Of a DNA stretch of 64,000 nucleotides, positions 17,723 to 26,421 are shown in pieces. A program made the position numbers and the translations under genes. This DNA is from Mesorhizobium sp. AR10. GTDB taxonomy: Bacteria > Pseudomonadota > Alphaproteobacteria > Rhizobiales > Rhizobiaceae. Below the pieces are notes generated by a model, which ran no database searches, was not told where the DNA came from, and saw only the letters and a list, made by a program, of their open reading frames with translations. The DNA lies in assembly GCF_024746795.1 (NCBI RefSeq), contig NZ_CP080524.1, positions 6,063,964 through 6,127,963 on the forward strand. Reading direction: 5' to 3'. Every line of letters starts with the position of its first letter. Positions within the stretch are counted from its first letter, which is position 1.

Positions 17723-18862
17723 CTACCGCGTCAGCACGACGCCGGCGTCGGGCCGGAAAGAAACCCAGGCACGATCGTTCCAGCTCAGTGGATCCTCGGT
17801 GAGGCGTGCGGCATTCATGGTGCTGGCCCGCACGACCTGACCGTCATCCAGCCTGACGTGGTAGACGGTCATGTCGCCGAGATAGGCGATGTCATAGACC
17901 TCGCCCTCGATCGCATTGACGGCATCTGCAGGCTTCTTGGACGATATTTTGATCTTCTCCGGCCTGATGGCGAAGGTGACGGCAGCGCCAGCGGCGGCAT
18001 CGCCGGCATTCTCGGTGCGGATGGTGATGCCATTGCCGGCATCGATGCTGGCGGCGCCCGCCGCGCCGCGCGCGATCTTGCCTTCGAACATGTTCACATT
18101 GCCGACGAAACCGGCGACGAAGCGAGAGCCCGGCGCCTCGTAGACTTCCGCCGGCGTCGCCACCTGCATCACCTCGCCCTTGTCGATGATGGCGATGCGG
18201 TCGGCCATGGTCATCGCCTCTTCCTGGTCGTGGGTGACGACGACGAAGGTGAGGCCGAGATTCTGCTGCAGGTCCATCAACTCGAACTGCGTTTCCTCGC
18301 GCAGCTTCTTGTCCAGCGCGCCAAGCGGTTCATCGAGCAACAGAACCTTGGGCCGCTTGGCGACCGAGCGAGCGAGCGCGACGCGTTGGCGCTGGCCGCC
18401 GGACAGCTGGTGAGGCTTGCGCTTGGCGAACTGCTCCAGCTTGACCAGCTTCAACATTTCGGCGACGCGCGCCGCGATCTCGGGCTTCGGCATGCCGTCC
18501 TGCTTGAGGCCGAAGGCGATGTTGTTCTCGACCGTCATATGCGGGAACAACGCATAGGACTGGAACATCATGTTGACGGGACGACGATAGGGCGGGATGC
18601 CGCGCAAATCCTGGCCATCGAGCAGGATGCGACCGGCGGTCGGTTCCTCGAAGCCGGCCAGCATCCGGAGAAGCGTCGACTTTCCGCAGCCCGATGCGCC
18701 GAGCAGCGCGAAGAACTCGCGCTCGAATATGGTCAGCGTCAAATTGTTGACGGCGGTGAAATCACCGAACTTCTTGGTGACATTGTCGAATTGAATGTAT
18801 GGCTTGGCGTTCGGATCATTCCATGGCGCGAAATCCCTGCGGATGCTGCCAAGCGATTTCAT
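17723..18862 (-). CDS. potG: Spermidine/putrescine ABC transporter ATPase PotG-like
   Basis: This 379-residue ATPase has Walker A GASGCGKST, the signature LSGGQRQRVALARS, Walker B VLLLDEPLGALD and the switch His in VTHDQEEAM. A C-terminal TOBE domain follows (FAIRPEKIKI onwards). The length and domain order match PotA/PotG. It lies 87 bases after potF, with a strong hairpin in the gap that probably lowers expression relative to the binding protein. A very long antisense reading frame over this operon is a codon-bias artefact. Confidence 0.94.
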   Translation of the reverse strand: MKSLGSIRRDFAPWNDPNAKPYIQFDNVTKKFGDFTAVNNLTLTIFEREFFALLGASGCGKSTLLRMLAGFEEPTAGRILLDGQDLRGIPPYRRPVNMMFQSYALFPHMTVENNIAFGLKQDGMPKPEIAARVAEMLKLVKLEQFAKRKPHQLSGGQRQRVALARSVAKRPKVLLLDEPLGALDKKLREETQFELMDLQQNLGLTFVVVTHDQEEAMTMADRIAIIDKGEVMQVATPAEVYEAPGSRFVAGFVGNVNMFEGKIARGAAGAASIDAGNGITIRTENAGDAAAGAAVTFAIRPEKIKISSKKPADAVNAIEGEVYDIAYLGDMTVYHVRLDDGQVVRASTMNAARLTEDPLSWNDRAWVSFRPDAGVVLTR

Positions 18863-18912
18863 GTCCCTCTCCGTCCTGCTGGTTGCCCCGAAATTCTAGT
18901 CCCCAAATACCT

Positions 18913-18937
18913 GACCCCGGCAGAACCTGCCGGGGTC
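18913..18937 (-). terminator. Intercistronic hairpin between potF and potG
   Basis: GACCCCGGCAG and CTGCCGGGGTC pair perfectly (11 bp) around a three-base loop, 12 bases after the potF stop. No T tract follows. Such a hairpin commonly protects the binding-protein mRNA 3' end and attenuates the downstream transporter genes. Confidence 0.7.
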
Positions 18938-18949
18938 TGTCAATCTCGC

Positions 18950-20047
18950 TTACTGTCCGGTGACGATCTTGGTCCAACTGCGCGTGATGAGGCGCTGGGT
19001 CTTGGGATCGTAGGGCGAGACGGTATAGAGTTTTTCCAAGGTCGCAGCGTCCGGATAGATCGCCGGATCGTCAAGGATCGCCTTGTCTATGAACTGCTGC
19101 GACGCCTTGTTGCCGTTGGCATACAGCACATAGTTCGACGATTTGGCGATCACTTCCGGCTTCATCATGTAGTTGAGGAATTCGAGCGCCTCCGCCACAT
19201 GCGGTGCGTCGGCCGGTATAGCCATCTGGTCGAACCACATCTGCGCCCCTTCCTTCGGCACTGCGTAGCCGATTTCAACGCCCTGCTTGGCCTCGACTGC
19301 GCGGTTGCGCGCCTGGAACACGTCGCCCGACCAGCCGACCGCCAGGCAAATATCGCCATTGGCCAAGGCATTGATGTACTCGGACGAATGGAATTTGCGG
19401 ATGTAGGGCCGGATCTTCAGCAGAGTTTCTTCGGCCTTGGAGATATCGTCGAGTGACGTGCTGTTCGGGTCGAGACCGAGATATTTCAGCGTCGCCGGTA
19501 TGATGTCGGCCGGCGAGTCGAGCACATAGACACCGCAGTCCTTCAACTTGGCCAGACTTTCCGGATTGAAGAACACATCCCAGCTATCGATCTTGTCAGT
19601 GCCAAGTGCTGCCTGCACCTTCTTGAGGTTGTAGCCGATACCAACCGTGCCCCACATGTAGTTGATCGAGTATTCGTTGCCGGGGTCGTATTTGGCGGTT
19701 CGCTCCAGAACGGTGTCCCACATGTTGGAAATGTTGGGCAGTTTCGACTTGTCGAGCTTCTGGAACACACCCGCCTGGATCTGGCGCGCAAGGAAATTTC
19801 CGCTGGGTACGACGACATCGTAGCCGCTGCCGCCGGCAAGCAGTTTCGTTTCCAGGATTTCGTTGGAATCGAAGGTGTCATAGACAACCTTGATGCCGGT
19901 CTCCTTGGTGAAGTCGTCGATGATGGAGCTGTCGATATAGTCCGACCAGTTGAAGACGTTGACGACGCGATCCTCGGCATGAGCGCCGGGGGTGGAAAAA
20001 GCCAGAAATGCCGAGGTTGCCGAAAGCCAGAGCGCTTTGCGGATCAT
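18950..20047 (-). CDS. potF: Periplasmic putrescine-binding protein PotF-like
   Basis: This 365-residue protein has a signal peptide ending in GAHA at about residue 24. The mature part begins VVNVFNWSDYIDSSIIDDFT, the classic start of PotD/PotF proteins. Ligand-box features include TMLWGTVGIGYN-like NYMWGTVGIGYN and the aromatic segment LAVGWSGDVFQA. The ATG at 20047 is preceded by AAAGGAG. It delivers polyamines, probably putrescine, from the periplasm to PotGHI. Confidence 0.93.
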   Translation of the reverse strand: MIRKALWLSATSAFLAFSTPGAHAEDRVVNVFNWSDYIDSSIIDDFTKETGIKVVYDTFDSNEILETKLLAGGSGYDVVVPSGNFLARQIQAGVFQKLDKSKLPNISNMWDTVLERTAKYDPGNEYSINYMWGTVGIGYNLKKVQAALGTDKIDSWDVFFNPESLAKLKDCGVYVLDSPADIIPATLKYLGLDPNSTSLDDISKAEETLLKIRPYIRKFHSSEYINALANGDICLAVGWSGDVFQARNRAVEAKQGVEIGYAVPKEGAQMWFDQMAIPADAPHVAEALEFLNYMMKPEVIAKSSNYVLYANGNKASQQFIDKAILDDPAIYPDAATLEKLYTVSPYDPKTQRLITRSWTKIVTGQ

Positions 20048-20397
20048 GCTATTCTCCTTTGATGAGTGTTCCGTCGCCGGCTCGTCGCAGCGTTGGCGCG
20101 GCCGGGCATTTGTTTCAGATGGTTGACCATTCCAGGAAGCGCAAAGCGCGAACTGCCGACACGTTGGGAGGCGTTTGATGTGCGGCTGAATTGGGCCTTG
20201 TGCCCTTGTCGTGGCCTGAGTGGCGTTCCAGCGCCGTCAGTGGCTTTCGCCATGACACGGGCAGGAATACGACGATGGGATCCGGTCGCGAATGGACCGG
20301 CGGGGAGACTTGGCAAGATACGCCTGTCTTGTTGTTGCCGTGGCCGCAGCCTGCCCGGGCGGCAGCAGCATTGTCAATGGCAAACGCGTGCGCCGCA
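20048..20397. other. 350-base region without a gene, potF leader
   Basis: This stretch separates potF from the EamA gene on the same strand. Reading frames here have no ribosome site or family resemblance. It should contain the potF promoter. I see no clear operator palindrome. Confidence 0.5.
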
Positions 20398-21336
20398 TCA
20401 ATTAGGGGACGGTACGCCGGTGACGCCCGGCCGCGCCGGCCTCGTCTGGCGCTTGAACTCCAGCCCGATATGGACCAGCAGCGCGGCGACCACGACCGCG
20501 CCGCCGATGATGGTGCGCATCGAAGGCACCTCGGAATGGACAAGCCAGACCCAGATCGGGCCGAGGATCGGCTCGAAGGTGCCGAGCAACGCTGCGATTG
20601 CCGCCGGAACCAGCCGGGCGCCGGTGGCGAAGAAGGCAAGGCCAAGGCCGAGATTGATCACGCCGAAGGCAAACAGGAAAGCCATGTCGTGGCCGGAAAC
20701 GGCGAACTGCGCGGTTTGCGACGCCGCGAAAGCCGCTGCCAGCATCGTGCCGAGGCAGGTCGCCGGCGTCATGCGCACATGGGCGAAGCGCCGGGTGATG
20801 ACGGTGGCGATCGAGAACATGACGGCAATCAACAGCGCCAGGCCGTCGCCGATCGGCGATACGGCGCCGTCGAGCGATTCCGACACCATGATGGCGACGC
20901 CGGCGATGACGGCGGCGATGGCCACCCAGGTCGCGACGGTTACGCGCTCGCGAAACAGCACCCAGGCAAGCAATGCCGCCAGCAGCGGCACGCCGGCCTG
21001 CATCAAAAGGATGTTGGCGACAGTGGTGTAGGCGAGTGCGACGACAAATGACGTCGACGCCGTGGCGAAGCAGACGGCCACGGCAAGGCCGGGCAGGCCC
21101 ATGTCGCGGAACAATCGCAGCGTGCCGCGCCAGCCATCGCGCCAGGCCATGAAGCAGAGCAGAAAGGCAGCGGCCCAGACCGAGCGCCAGAAAACGACCG
21201 CCCAGCTGTCCCCGGTATCGATGAAACGGGCGATGGTGCCGCCGAAGCTCCACATCAGCGCCGACAGGATTATCAGCAGGAAGCCTATGCGCTCCTCTCG
21301 CGGCGAAACGACACTTGGTGATGCGGTATCGGTCAT
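20398..21336 (-). CDS. EamA/DMT-family transporter
   Basis: The 312-residue product has about ten hydrophobic segments arranged as two EamA repeats, the first starting IGFLLIILSALMWSFGGTIA and the second at about residue 170. This is the layout of drug/metabolite transporters that export amino acids or other small metabolites. The ATG at 21336 is chosen because earlier in-frame starts add a basic, unstructured extension. It follows an unrelated regulator gene with the same orientation and is upstream of potF. The substrate cannot be inferred. Confidence 0.85.
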   Translation of the reverse strand: MTDTASPSVVSPREERIGFLLIILSALMWSFGGTIARFIDTGDSWAVVFWRSVWAAAFLLCFMAWRDGWRGTLRLFRDMGLPGLAVAVCFATASTSFVVALAYTTVANILLMQAGVPLLAALLAWVLFRERVTVATWVAIAAVIAGVAIMVSESLDGAVSPIGDGLALLIAVMFSIATVITRRFAHVRMTPATCLGTMLAAAFAASQTAQFAVSGHDMAFLFAFGVINLGLGLAFFATGARLVPAAIAALLGTFEPILGPIWVWLVHSEVPSMRTIIGGAVVVAALLVHIGLEFKRQTRPARPGVTGVPSPN

Positions 21337-21484
21337 AGGTGCGACTGTCGGCGATTTCTGGGGCGGCACGATGCGCCACGGACGACAGAAACGTGCCTCT
21401 TTGGCGTAGCGCAAAGACGAAGGCCGGGCGTGATCCAGCCAACGGCGACCCGTTGTGGCAAAGGCGGTGGGCCTTGTCGCAACC

Positions 21485-22939
21485 TTACTGAAAATCGAAA
21501 GCGCTCAAGCCCGTCACCATCTCGTCGAGGCCAAGCGGACGTGTCACCGGCGGCTCGGCGCGGGCGAGACAACCGATGCGTTCGCACAGCCGGCAGGCGG
21601 GGCCGATCGGCGTGGCCGGGGCGGCGCCCTGTCCGGCCTTCCCGGATGCACCCGCAGCCACCGCTGGCAGCGCCCCGCCATAGACGATCTCGTCACGAAA
21701 GCCGATATCGCAGCCCAGCAGCAACGCCGTGCGGCGCGGACGCTCCGAAAACGAGCCTTGCGGTCCTTCCAGTGTGCGGGCAACGCAGAGGAACTCGGCG
21801 CCATCGGGCATTTCCACCGCCTCGACAAAGATCTGACCGGGTTGTGTGAAGGCGGCGTGGACAGGCAGCTTCGGACAGCCGCCGCCGAAGCGGCTTTGCG
21901 GAAAGCCCTGGCTGCCCGCCTTGCGAAAGCGATTGCCGGCATTGTCGACCTCCAGCATGAAGAACGGTACGCCCGACGTGCCCGGCCGCTGCAGCATAGT
22001 CAGACGGTTCGCCGCCTGCTCGAAGGAGACGTTGAAGCGCGAACGCAGCACGTCGATGTCATAGCGCGCGCGATGTGCTGCCGCATGAAAGGATTGATAG
22101 GGCATCATCAGCGCGTGGGCGGCATAGCGGCCGAGCTCGAAGCGGGCGAGCCGACGCGCCTCGTCCGTGGTCAGCTTCAGCGCCTGAATCTCGCCGGCCA
22201 CCGCGACCGTCATGCGGATCAGGCAAGCCTCCATCGCCACTTCGCGCAACTGGTCGAATGGCGACAGGCGCTCGGACAGAAACAGACGCTGCGAGTGGCG
22301 GTCGTAGCGGCGGCGCCAGTTCGGCATGGTGGCGACCGGCAGCACCTTGACCACGATACCGTATTCGCGCTTCAGCCAACCCTTCAGGGCAGCGAACAGA
22401 TCGTCGCCGGGATCGAGCACCGACGTGAACGCCTCGGCCTCCTCCTCGAGTGCCGCAAAATGGTTCGGCCGGCGCTCGAAAATCTCGTGCACCTCGTCGA
22501 TCGGCAGCCGCGCGCCGGAGAGTGCGGTGGCCCGGCCTTCGCGCGCCAGAAGTTCGTTGAGATCGGATAGGCGTTCAGCCTGCTCGCGATAGGCGCGAAA
22601 CAGCTTTATCATCGCGGCGGACGCGTTGGGCGCCGCCTCGGCAAGCTCGATCAATTCCTGGTCACCCGGCAGTTCGCCGATCAGCAGCGGGTCGGCAAAC
22701 ACTTCCTTCAAGGCTGATATCGACCCCCTCGCCTCGCCCTGCAACTCGTGCGGGTCGATCTTGTAGACGGATGCCAGTTTCAGGATCAGCTGGACCGTCA
22801 GCGGCCGCTGGTTGCGCTCGATCAGGTTGAGATAGGACGGCGAGATGCCGAGCCCTTCGGCCATCGCCGTCTGGGTCAGGCCCTTGGCGTTGCGGATGCG
22901 GCGGATGCGCGGCCCCGCGAAGATCTTCTGGTCGGCCAA
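21485..22939 (-). CDS. ScfR/RamB-like XRE transcriptional regulator of short-chain acyl metabolism
   Basis: This 484-residue protein has an N-terminal XRE helix-turn-helix (LTQTAMAEGLGISPSYLNLI), a middle IrrE/DUF955-like domain in which the usual HExxH is replaced by REVAMEACLIR, and a C-terminal short-chain acyl regulator domain ending with CRLCERIGCLARAEPP, a possible metal site. RamB, PrpR and ScfR proteins sense acyl-CoA or related metabolites and control glyoxylate and methylcitrate genes. It is divergent from aceA, so isocitrate lyase is the likely target. The start is TTG at 22939: AAGGA lies seven bases upstream, and no ATG is available. Confidence 0.85.
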   Translation of the reverse strand: MADQKIFAGPRIRRIRNAKGLTQTAMAEGLGISPSYLNLIERNQRPLTVQLILKLASVYKIDPHELQGEARGSISALKEVFADPLLIGELPGDQELIELAEAAPNASAAMIKLFRAYREQAERLSDLNELLAREGRATALSGARLPIDEVHEIFERRPNHFAALEEEAEAFTSVLDPGDDLFAALKGWLKREYGIVVKVLPVATMPNWRRRYDRHSQRLFLSERLSPFDQLREVAMEACLIRMTVAVAGEIQALKLTTDEARRLARFELGRYAAHALMMPYQSFHAAAHRARYDIDVLRSRFNVSFEQAANRLTMLQRPGTSGVPFFMLEVDNAGNRFRKAGSQGFPQSRFGGGCPKLPVHAAFTQPGQIFVEAVEMPDGAEFLCVARTLEGPQGSFSERPRRTALLLGCDIGFRDEIVYGGALPAVAAGASGKAGQGAAPATPIGPACRLCERIGCLARAEPPVTRPLGLDEMVTGLSAFDFQ

Positions 22940-22955
22940 TCGACTATCCTTGACA

Positions 22956-23024
22956 GGAATTTACACAATTCCGGAACGACACCCCTATGTCGGTCTTTTA
23001 CAACCTTGACAAATTTACAAGGCT
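22956..23024. promoter_or_regulatory. Candidate operators between the ScfR-like regulator and aceA
   Basis: GGAATT-N5-AATTCC (22956-22972) lies 17 bases from the regulator start. CCTTGACAAATTTACAAGG (23006-23024) is an imperfect palindrome further towards aceA. TTGACA and TTTACA words recur through the gap. These are plausible sites for autoregulation and aceA control, but no binding consensus was tested. Confidence 0.45.
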
Positions 23025-23188
23025 TTACGGTCAAACACAACACAGGTTTTCTCTTATTTTCCGGCAAATCTCGCGGTTTCTCTCGCTCTCTTCGCGGCGC
23101 AATGTAAATGATGTCACACACAAGCGGTGTAAAACCTCCCTTGAAGCTGCCGCTTCGAAAACGGCTATCGAAAATTCTGGAGTGACCA

Positions 23189-24478
23189 ATGACCGATTTT
23201 TACAACCTCGTCCCCTCGGCACCGGAAGGTCGCTTCGACGGCATCGAACGGCCTTACTCGCCGGCTGACGTGAAGCGGCTGCGGGGGTCGGTTCAGATCC
23301 GCCAGAGTCTCGCCGAGATGGGTGCGAACCGGCTGTGGAAGCTCATCCACGAGGAGGATTTCGTCAACGCGCTCGGCGCCATGTCGGGCAACCAAGCCAT
23401 GCAGCAGGTCCGCGCCGGACTGAAGGCGATCTATTTGTCCGGCTGGCAGGTCGCCGCCGACGCCAACACCGCATCGGCCATGTATCCGGACCAGTCGCTC
23501 TATCCCGCCAACGCGGCGCCTGAACTGGTCAAGCGGATCAACCGCACCTTGCAGCGCGCCGACCAGATCGAGACCTCCGAAGGCAACGGGCTTTCGGTCG
23601 ACACCTGGTTCGCGCCGATCGTTGCCGATGCGGAAGCCGGCTTCGGCGGACCGCTCAACGCTTTCGAGATCATGAAGGCCTTCATCGAGGCGGGTGCGGC
23701 CGGCGTCCACTACGAGGACCAGCTAGCGTCGGAAAAGAAGTGCGGCCATCTTGGCGGCAAGGTGCTGATCCCGACCGCCGCACACATCCGCAACCTCAAC
23801 GCCGCACGTCTGGCGGCAGACGTGATGGGCACGCCGACGCTGGTCGTCGCGCGCACCGATGCGGAAGCGGCAAAGCTGCTGACCTCAGACATCGACGAGC
23901 GCGACCAGCCCTTCGTCGACTATGACGCAGGCCGCACGGTGGAAGGCTTCTATCAGGTCAGGAACGGCATCGAGCCGTGCATCGCGCGGGCGGCCGCCTA
24001 CGCACCCTATGCCGACCTGATCTGGTGCGAGACCTCGAAGCCCGATCTAGCACAAGCCCGGAAGTTCGCCGAGGGCGTGCGCAGGCATCACCCGGACAAG
24101 CTTCTCGCCTATAATTGCTCGCCGTCGTTCAACTGGAAGAAGAATCTTGACGACGCGACGATCGCGAAGTTCCAGAGGGAACTTGGCGCCATGGGATACA
24201 AGTTCCAGTTCATCACGCTGGCCGGGTTCCACCAGCTCAACTTCGGCATGTTCGAACTCGCACGCGGCTACAAGGAGCGGCAGATGACGGCCTATTCCGA
24301 GTTGCAGGAAGCCGAATTCGCGGCGGAAGCCAACGGCTACACCGCGACCAAGCACCAGCGCGAGGTTGGCACCGGCTATTTCGATGCTGTGTCGATGGCG
24401 ATCACCGGCGGCCAGTCTTCGACCACGGCCATGTGTGAATCGACCGAGCACGCCCAGTTCAAGCCAGCAGCGGAATAG
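23189..24478 (+). CDS. aceA: Isocitrate lyase
   Basis: This 429-residue enzyme splits isocitrate to glyoxylate and succinate, the first step of the glyoxylate bypass used on acetate, fatty acids or polyhydroxybutyrate. The active-site signature KKCGH is at residues 183-187, with catalytic C185. [20 protein letters not shown] carries the metal-binding Asp residues, and [11 protein letters not shown] is also typical. The length matches the short bacterial class. The ATG follows GGAGTGACCA. The regulator upstream on the other strand and the polyhydroxybutyrate genes nearby fit a C2 metabolism cluster. Confidence 0.97.
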   Translation: MTDFYNLVPSAPEGRFDGIERPYSPADVKRLRGSVQIRQSLAEMGANRLWKLIHEEDFVNALGAMSGNQAMQQVRAGLKAIYLSGWQVAADANTASAMYPDQSLYPANAAPELVKRINRTLQRADQIETSEGNGLSVDTWFAPIVADAEAGFGGPLNAFEIMKAFIEAGAAGVHYEDQLASEKKCGHLGGKVLIPTAAHIRNLNAARLAADVMGTPTLVVARTDAEAAKLLTSDIDERDQPFVDYDAGRTVEGFYQVRNGIEPCIARAAAYAPYADLIWCETSKPDLAQARKFAEGVRRHHPDKLLAYNCSPSFNWKKNLDDATIAKFQRELGAMGYKFQFITLAGFHQLNFGMFELARGYKERQMTAYSELQEAEFAAEANGYTATKHQREVGTGYFDAVSMAITGGQSSTTAMCESTEHAQFKPAAE

Positions 24479-24540
24479 AAGCGACACGAATACACAGACT
24501 GAGGAAACGCCCCAAGGGGCATAGAACAGGGAGAAGACCA

Positions 24541-24783
24541 ATGGCTTCGATAAGCCGCGTCAAGGAACGAGCCGAAGAGCAGTCGACCACAATGAGCGTC
24601 GATCAGCAGGCGACCATCCGCATGCTGGCCAACGATCTGCACAGGCTGAACCAGTCGGTAATGAAAGCGGTCGAGGCGGGCGTCTCGGTGGAGCTCGTGC
24701 GCTCGGCACGCCACCATGGCGGCGACGGAAATTGGGGCGACCTGCTGATCCCGGTTATCGTCACCCAGCAGAGCCACGGCTGA
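24541..24783 (+). CDS. Small conserved protein downstream of aceA
   Basis: The 80-residue product has an N-terminal charged helix and the segments IRMLANDLHRLNQSVMKAVE and SVELVRSARHHGGDGNWGDL. A good ribosome site (AGGGAG) lies before the ATG. It lies 62 bases after aceA and is followed by a strong terminator, so the two genes probably share a transcript. I recognise it as a conserved rhizobial hypothetical but know no function. There are no membrane segments or cysteines. Confidence 0.7.
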   Translation: MASISRVKERAEEQSTTMSVDQQATIRMLANDLHRLNQSVMKAVEAGVSVELVRSARHHGGDGNWGDLLIPVIVTQQSHG

Positions 24784-24840
24784 ACGCACCCTACGGCGCC
24801 GAGCGCTCTTTGGGCACTTTGCGCATGGCAAAATTTGGGT

Positions 24841-24873
24841 TCACCCGCGCGGCTTTTGCGCGGGTGACTTTGC
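24841..24873 (+). terminator. Intrinsic terminator of the aceA transcript
   Basis: TCACCCGCGC (24841-24850) and GCGCGGGTGA (24858-24867) pair perfectly around GGCTTTT and are followed by CTTTG. The remaining stretch to 25119 holds no gene that I can support; it is AT-richer near 24930 and probably contains the next promoter. Confidence 0.75.
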
Positions 24874-25119
24874 CTTTGCACGACCAATTCACTACTGCCA
24901 AGAACAAAACTTGCCTTAAATTTTAATGCTTGCCGCTATATTCTAGAAGACTGCCATTTCTGCTTGACACAGGTGGCGATCTCACGCCAATTGGCTCTCA
25001 GATTTCAACCCTGCATTGAAACCCGAGACGAGCGGCCAGCCCTGCCCATGTGTCCAGCAGATCGCCAGACAGAGACTGTAACACACCCGAATGTGAGGGA
25101 CCGGAACGCAAACGCCGAG

Positions 25120-25515
25120 ATGATCATGGATTTCTCCCATGTGCTCGTCGTCGGAAAATCGCCGATCAACCGGGTTGTGGTGTCGAAGATCGTCGAAAAG
25201 TCCGGGCTCAAGCCGATCTCAGAGTCGCCTGAAATGGCGGCAAAGACATTGCGGTCTATGATTCCGGGGGCTGTTGTCCTCGATGGCGGCGTCGACAACA
25301 AGGACTGCGACGCCCTGATGGCCGGCATCGACGCGCTGCGGCGGATGTCGGGCAAGTCGCTTCCCTCGGTGATCTTGCTTTCAACCAAGAATGGCACAGC
25401 GGAGAGCCTGGGCCTGTCGAGCGTGGTCGATGTGGTGGTCACCAAACCAATCACCACCGAAAGACTACAGCCGGTGATCGATCGGCTGATCGGACTGGGG
25501 CGTAGCTGTTCGTAG
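25120..25515 (+). CDS. Degenerate response-regulator receiver domain protein
   Basis: The 131-residue protein is a single receiver-like fold: HVLVVGKSPINRVVVSKIVE, then AVVLDGGVDNKDCDALMAGI, SVILLSTKNG and VVVTKPITTERL. The Asp in VVLDGG and the Lys in TKP are kept. The acidic pair that normally follows the first strand (DD) is replaced by GK, so the metal pocket looks defective and this may be a pseudo-receiver. The ATG at 25120 starts just before the first strand; a second ATG lies at 25126. It stands alone between aceA and a HAD gene, with no kinase beside it. Confidence 0.75.
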   Translation: MIMDFSHVLVVGKSPINRVVVSKIVEKSGLKPISESPEMAAKTLRSMIPGAVVLDGGVDNKDCDALMAGIDALRRMSGKSLPSVILLSTKNGTAESLGLSSVVDVVVTKPITTERLQPVIDRLIGLGRSCS

Positions 25516-25550
25516 TCCGCTCGAGTTGGCCGAAACGTCGAGACGCGCCA

Positions 25551-26267
25551 TCAACCGATTTTGCCGATGCTTTCGATCAGCGCAGGCAACTCCCCAAGGT
25601 CGGAGATCTGGCGGAAACGTGGAGCGTCGAGCGGCGGCTCGACATGTTCCAGCACCCAGGTCAGATCATGCGGCACGTGGACGCCCCAACTGCCGGCCTC
25701 GATGGCCGGCACCACGTCGGACTTGAGCGAGTTGCCTACCATCATGCCCTTCTCGGGGCCGTCGCCGTGGCGGCTGAAGATCCTGCTATAGGTGGCGGCG
25801 CTCTTGTCGCTGACAATCTCGACGGCATCGAACAGATCGCCCAGGCCGGACCCGGCCAGCTTGCGTTCCTGGTCGAAGAGGTCGCCTTTGGTGATCAGTA
25901 GCAGGCGATAGGCGCCGGCGAGTTTTTCCACCGTCTCGCGCGCATGAGGCAACGCCTCGATCGGATGGCCAAGCATGTCGCGGCCCGCGGCAAGGATCTC
26001 GGCGATGGTCGAGGCCGGGACGCGGCCTTCGGTGACCTCGATCGCCGTCTCGATCATCGACAGGGTAAATCCCTTGATGCCGAAACCATAGATTGCGAGG
26101 TTGCGCTTCTCGGCCTCCAGCAATCTTGCCGAAATGTGCGCCTCCTCGGCATGCTCGCCGAGCAGCGCGGCAAAGCGCTTCTCGGTCATGCGGAAGAACT
26201 GCTCGTTCTGCCACAGCGTGTCATCGGCATCGAAGCCGATCGTCGTCAATTTGCTGCTGTCTTGCAT
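25551..26267 (-). CDS. HAD-superfamily hydrolase
   Basis: This 238-residue protein has all HAD motifs: the nucleophile motif IGFDADDTLW (DxDDT), motif II LLLITKGD, the motif III lysine region, and motif IV MMVGNSLKSDVVPA. The cap lies between about residues 20 and 100. HAD proteins with DADDTLW often hydrolyse sugar phosphates or nucleotides; the substrate is not predictable. It is divergent from the glutamine-synthetase-like gene. In S. meliloti a HAD gene occupies the same place by memory. Confidence 0.85.
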   Translation of the reverse strand: MQDSSKLTTIGFDADDTLWQNEQFFRMTEKRFAALLGEHAEEAHISARLLEAEKRNLAIYGFGIKGFTLSMIETAIEVTEGRVPASTIAEILAAGRDMLGHPIEALPHARETVEKLAGAYRLLLITKGDLFDQERKLAGSGLGDLFDAVEIVSDKSAATYSRIFSRHGDGPEKGMMVGNSLKSDVVPAIEAGSWGVHVPHDLTWVLEHVEPPLDAPRFRQISDLGELPALIESIGKIG

Positions 26268-26421
26268 TCGATGTATTCAACCGAGGTACTGAGTTTAAGG
26301 GAGATCGAAACTAGAGCCTTTCTGGAACGATTTTCAACTGTGGAGCGAACGCAACCCGGCTCCCCTTCCCTTCCATCACCGCGCACGGCTATACTCCAAA
26401 ATCCGCAACCCAATCTGGTGA

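Noticed and set aside
16901..19456. 851-codon open frame opposite the pot operon
   Set aside because: It lies antisense to three well-supported transporter genes, is rich in His, Asp, Gly and Arg as expected from GC-rich antisense codons, and matches no family.
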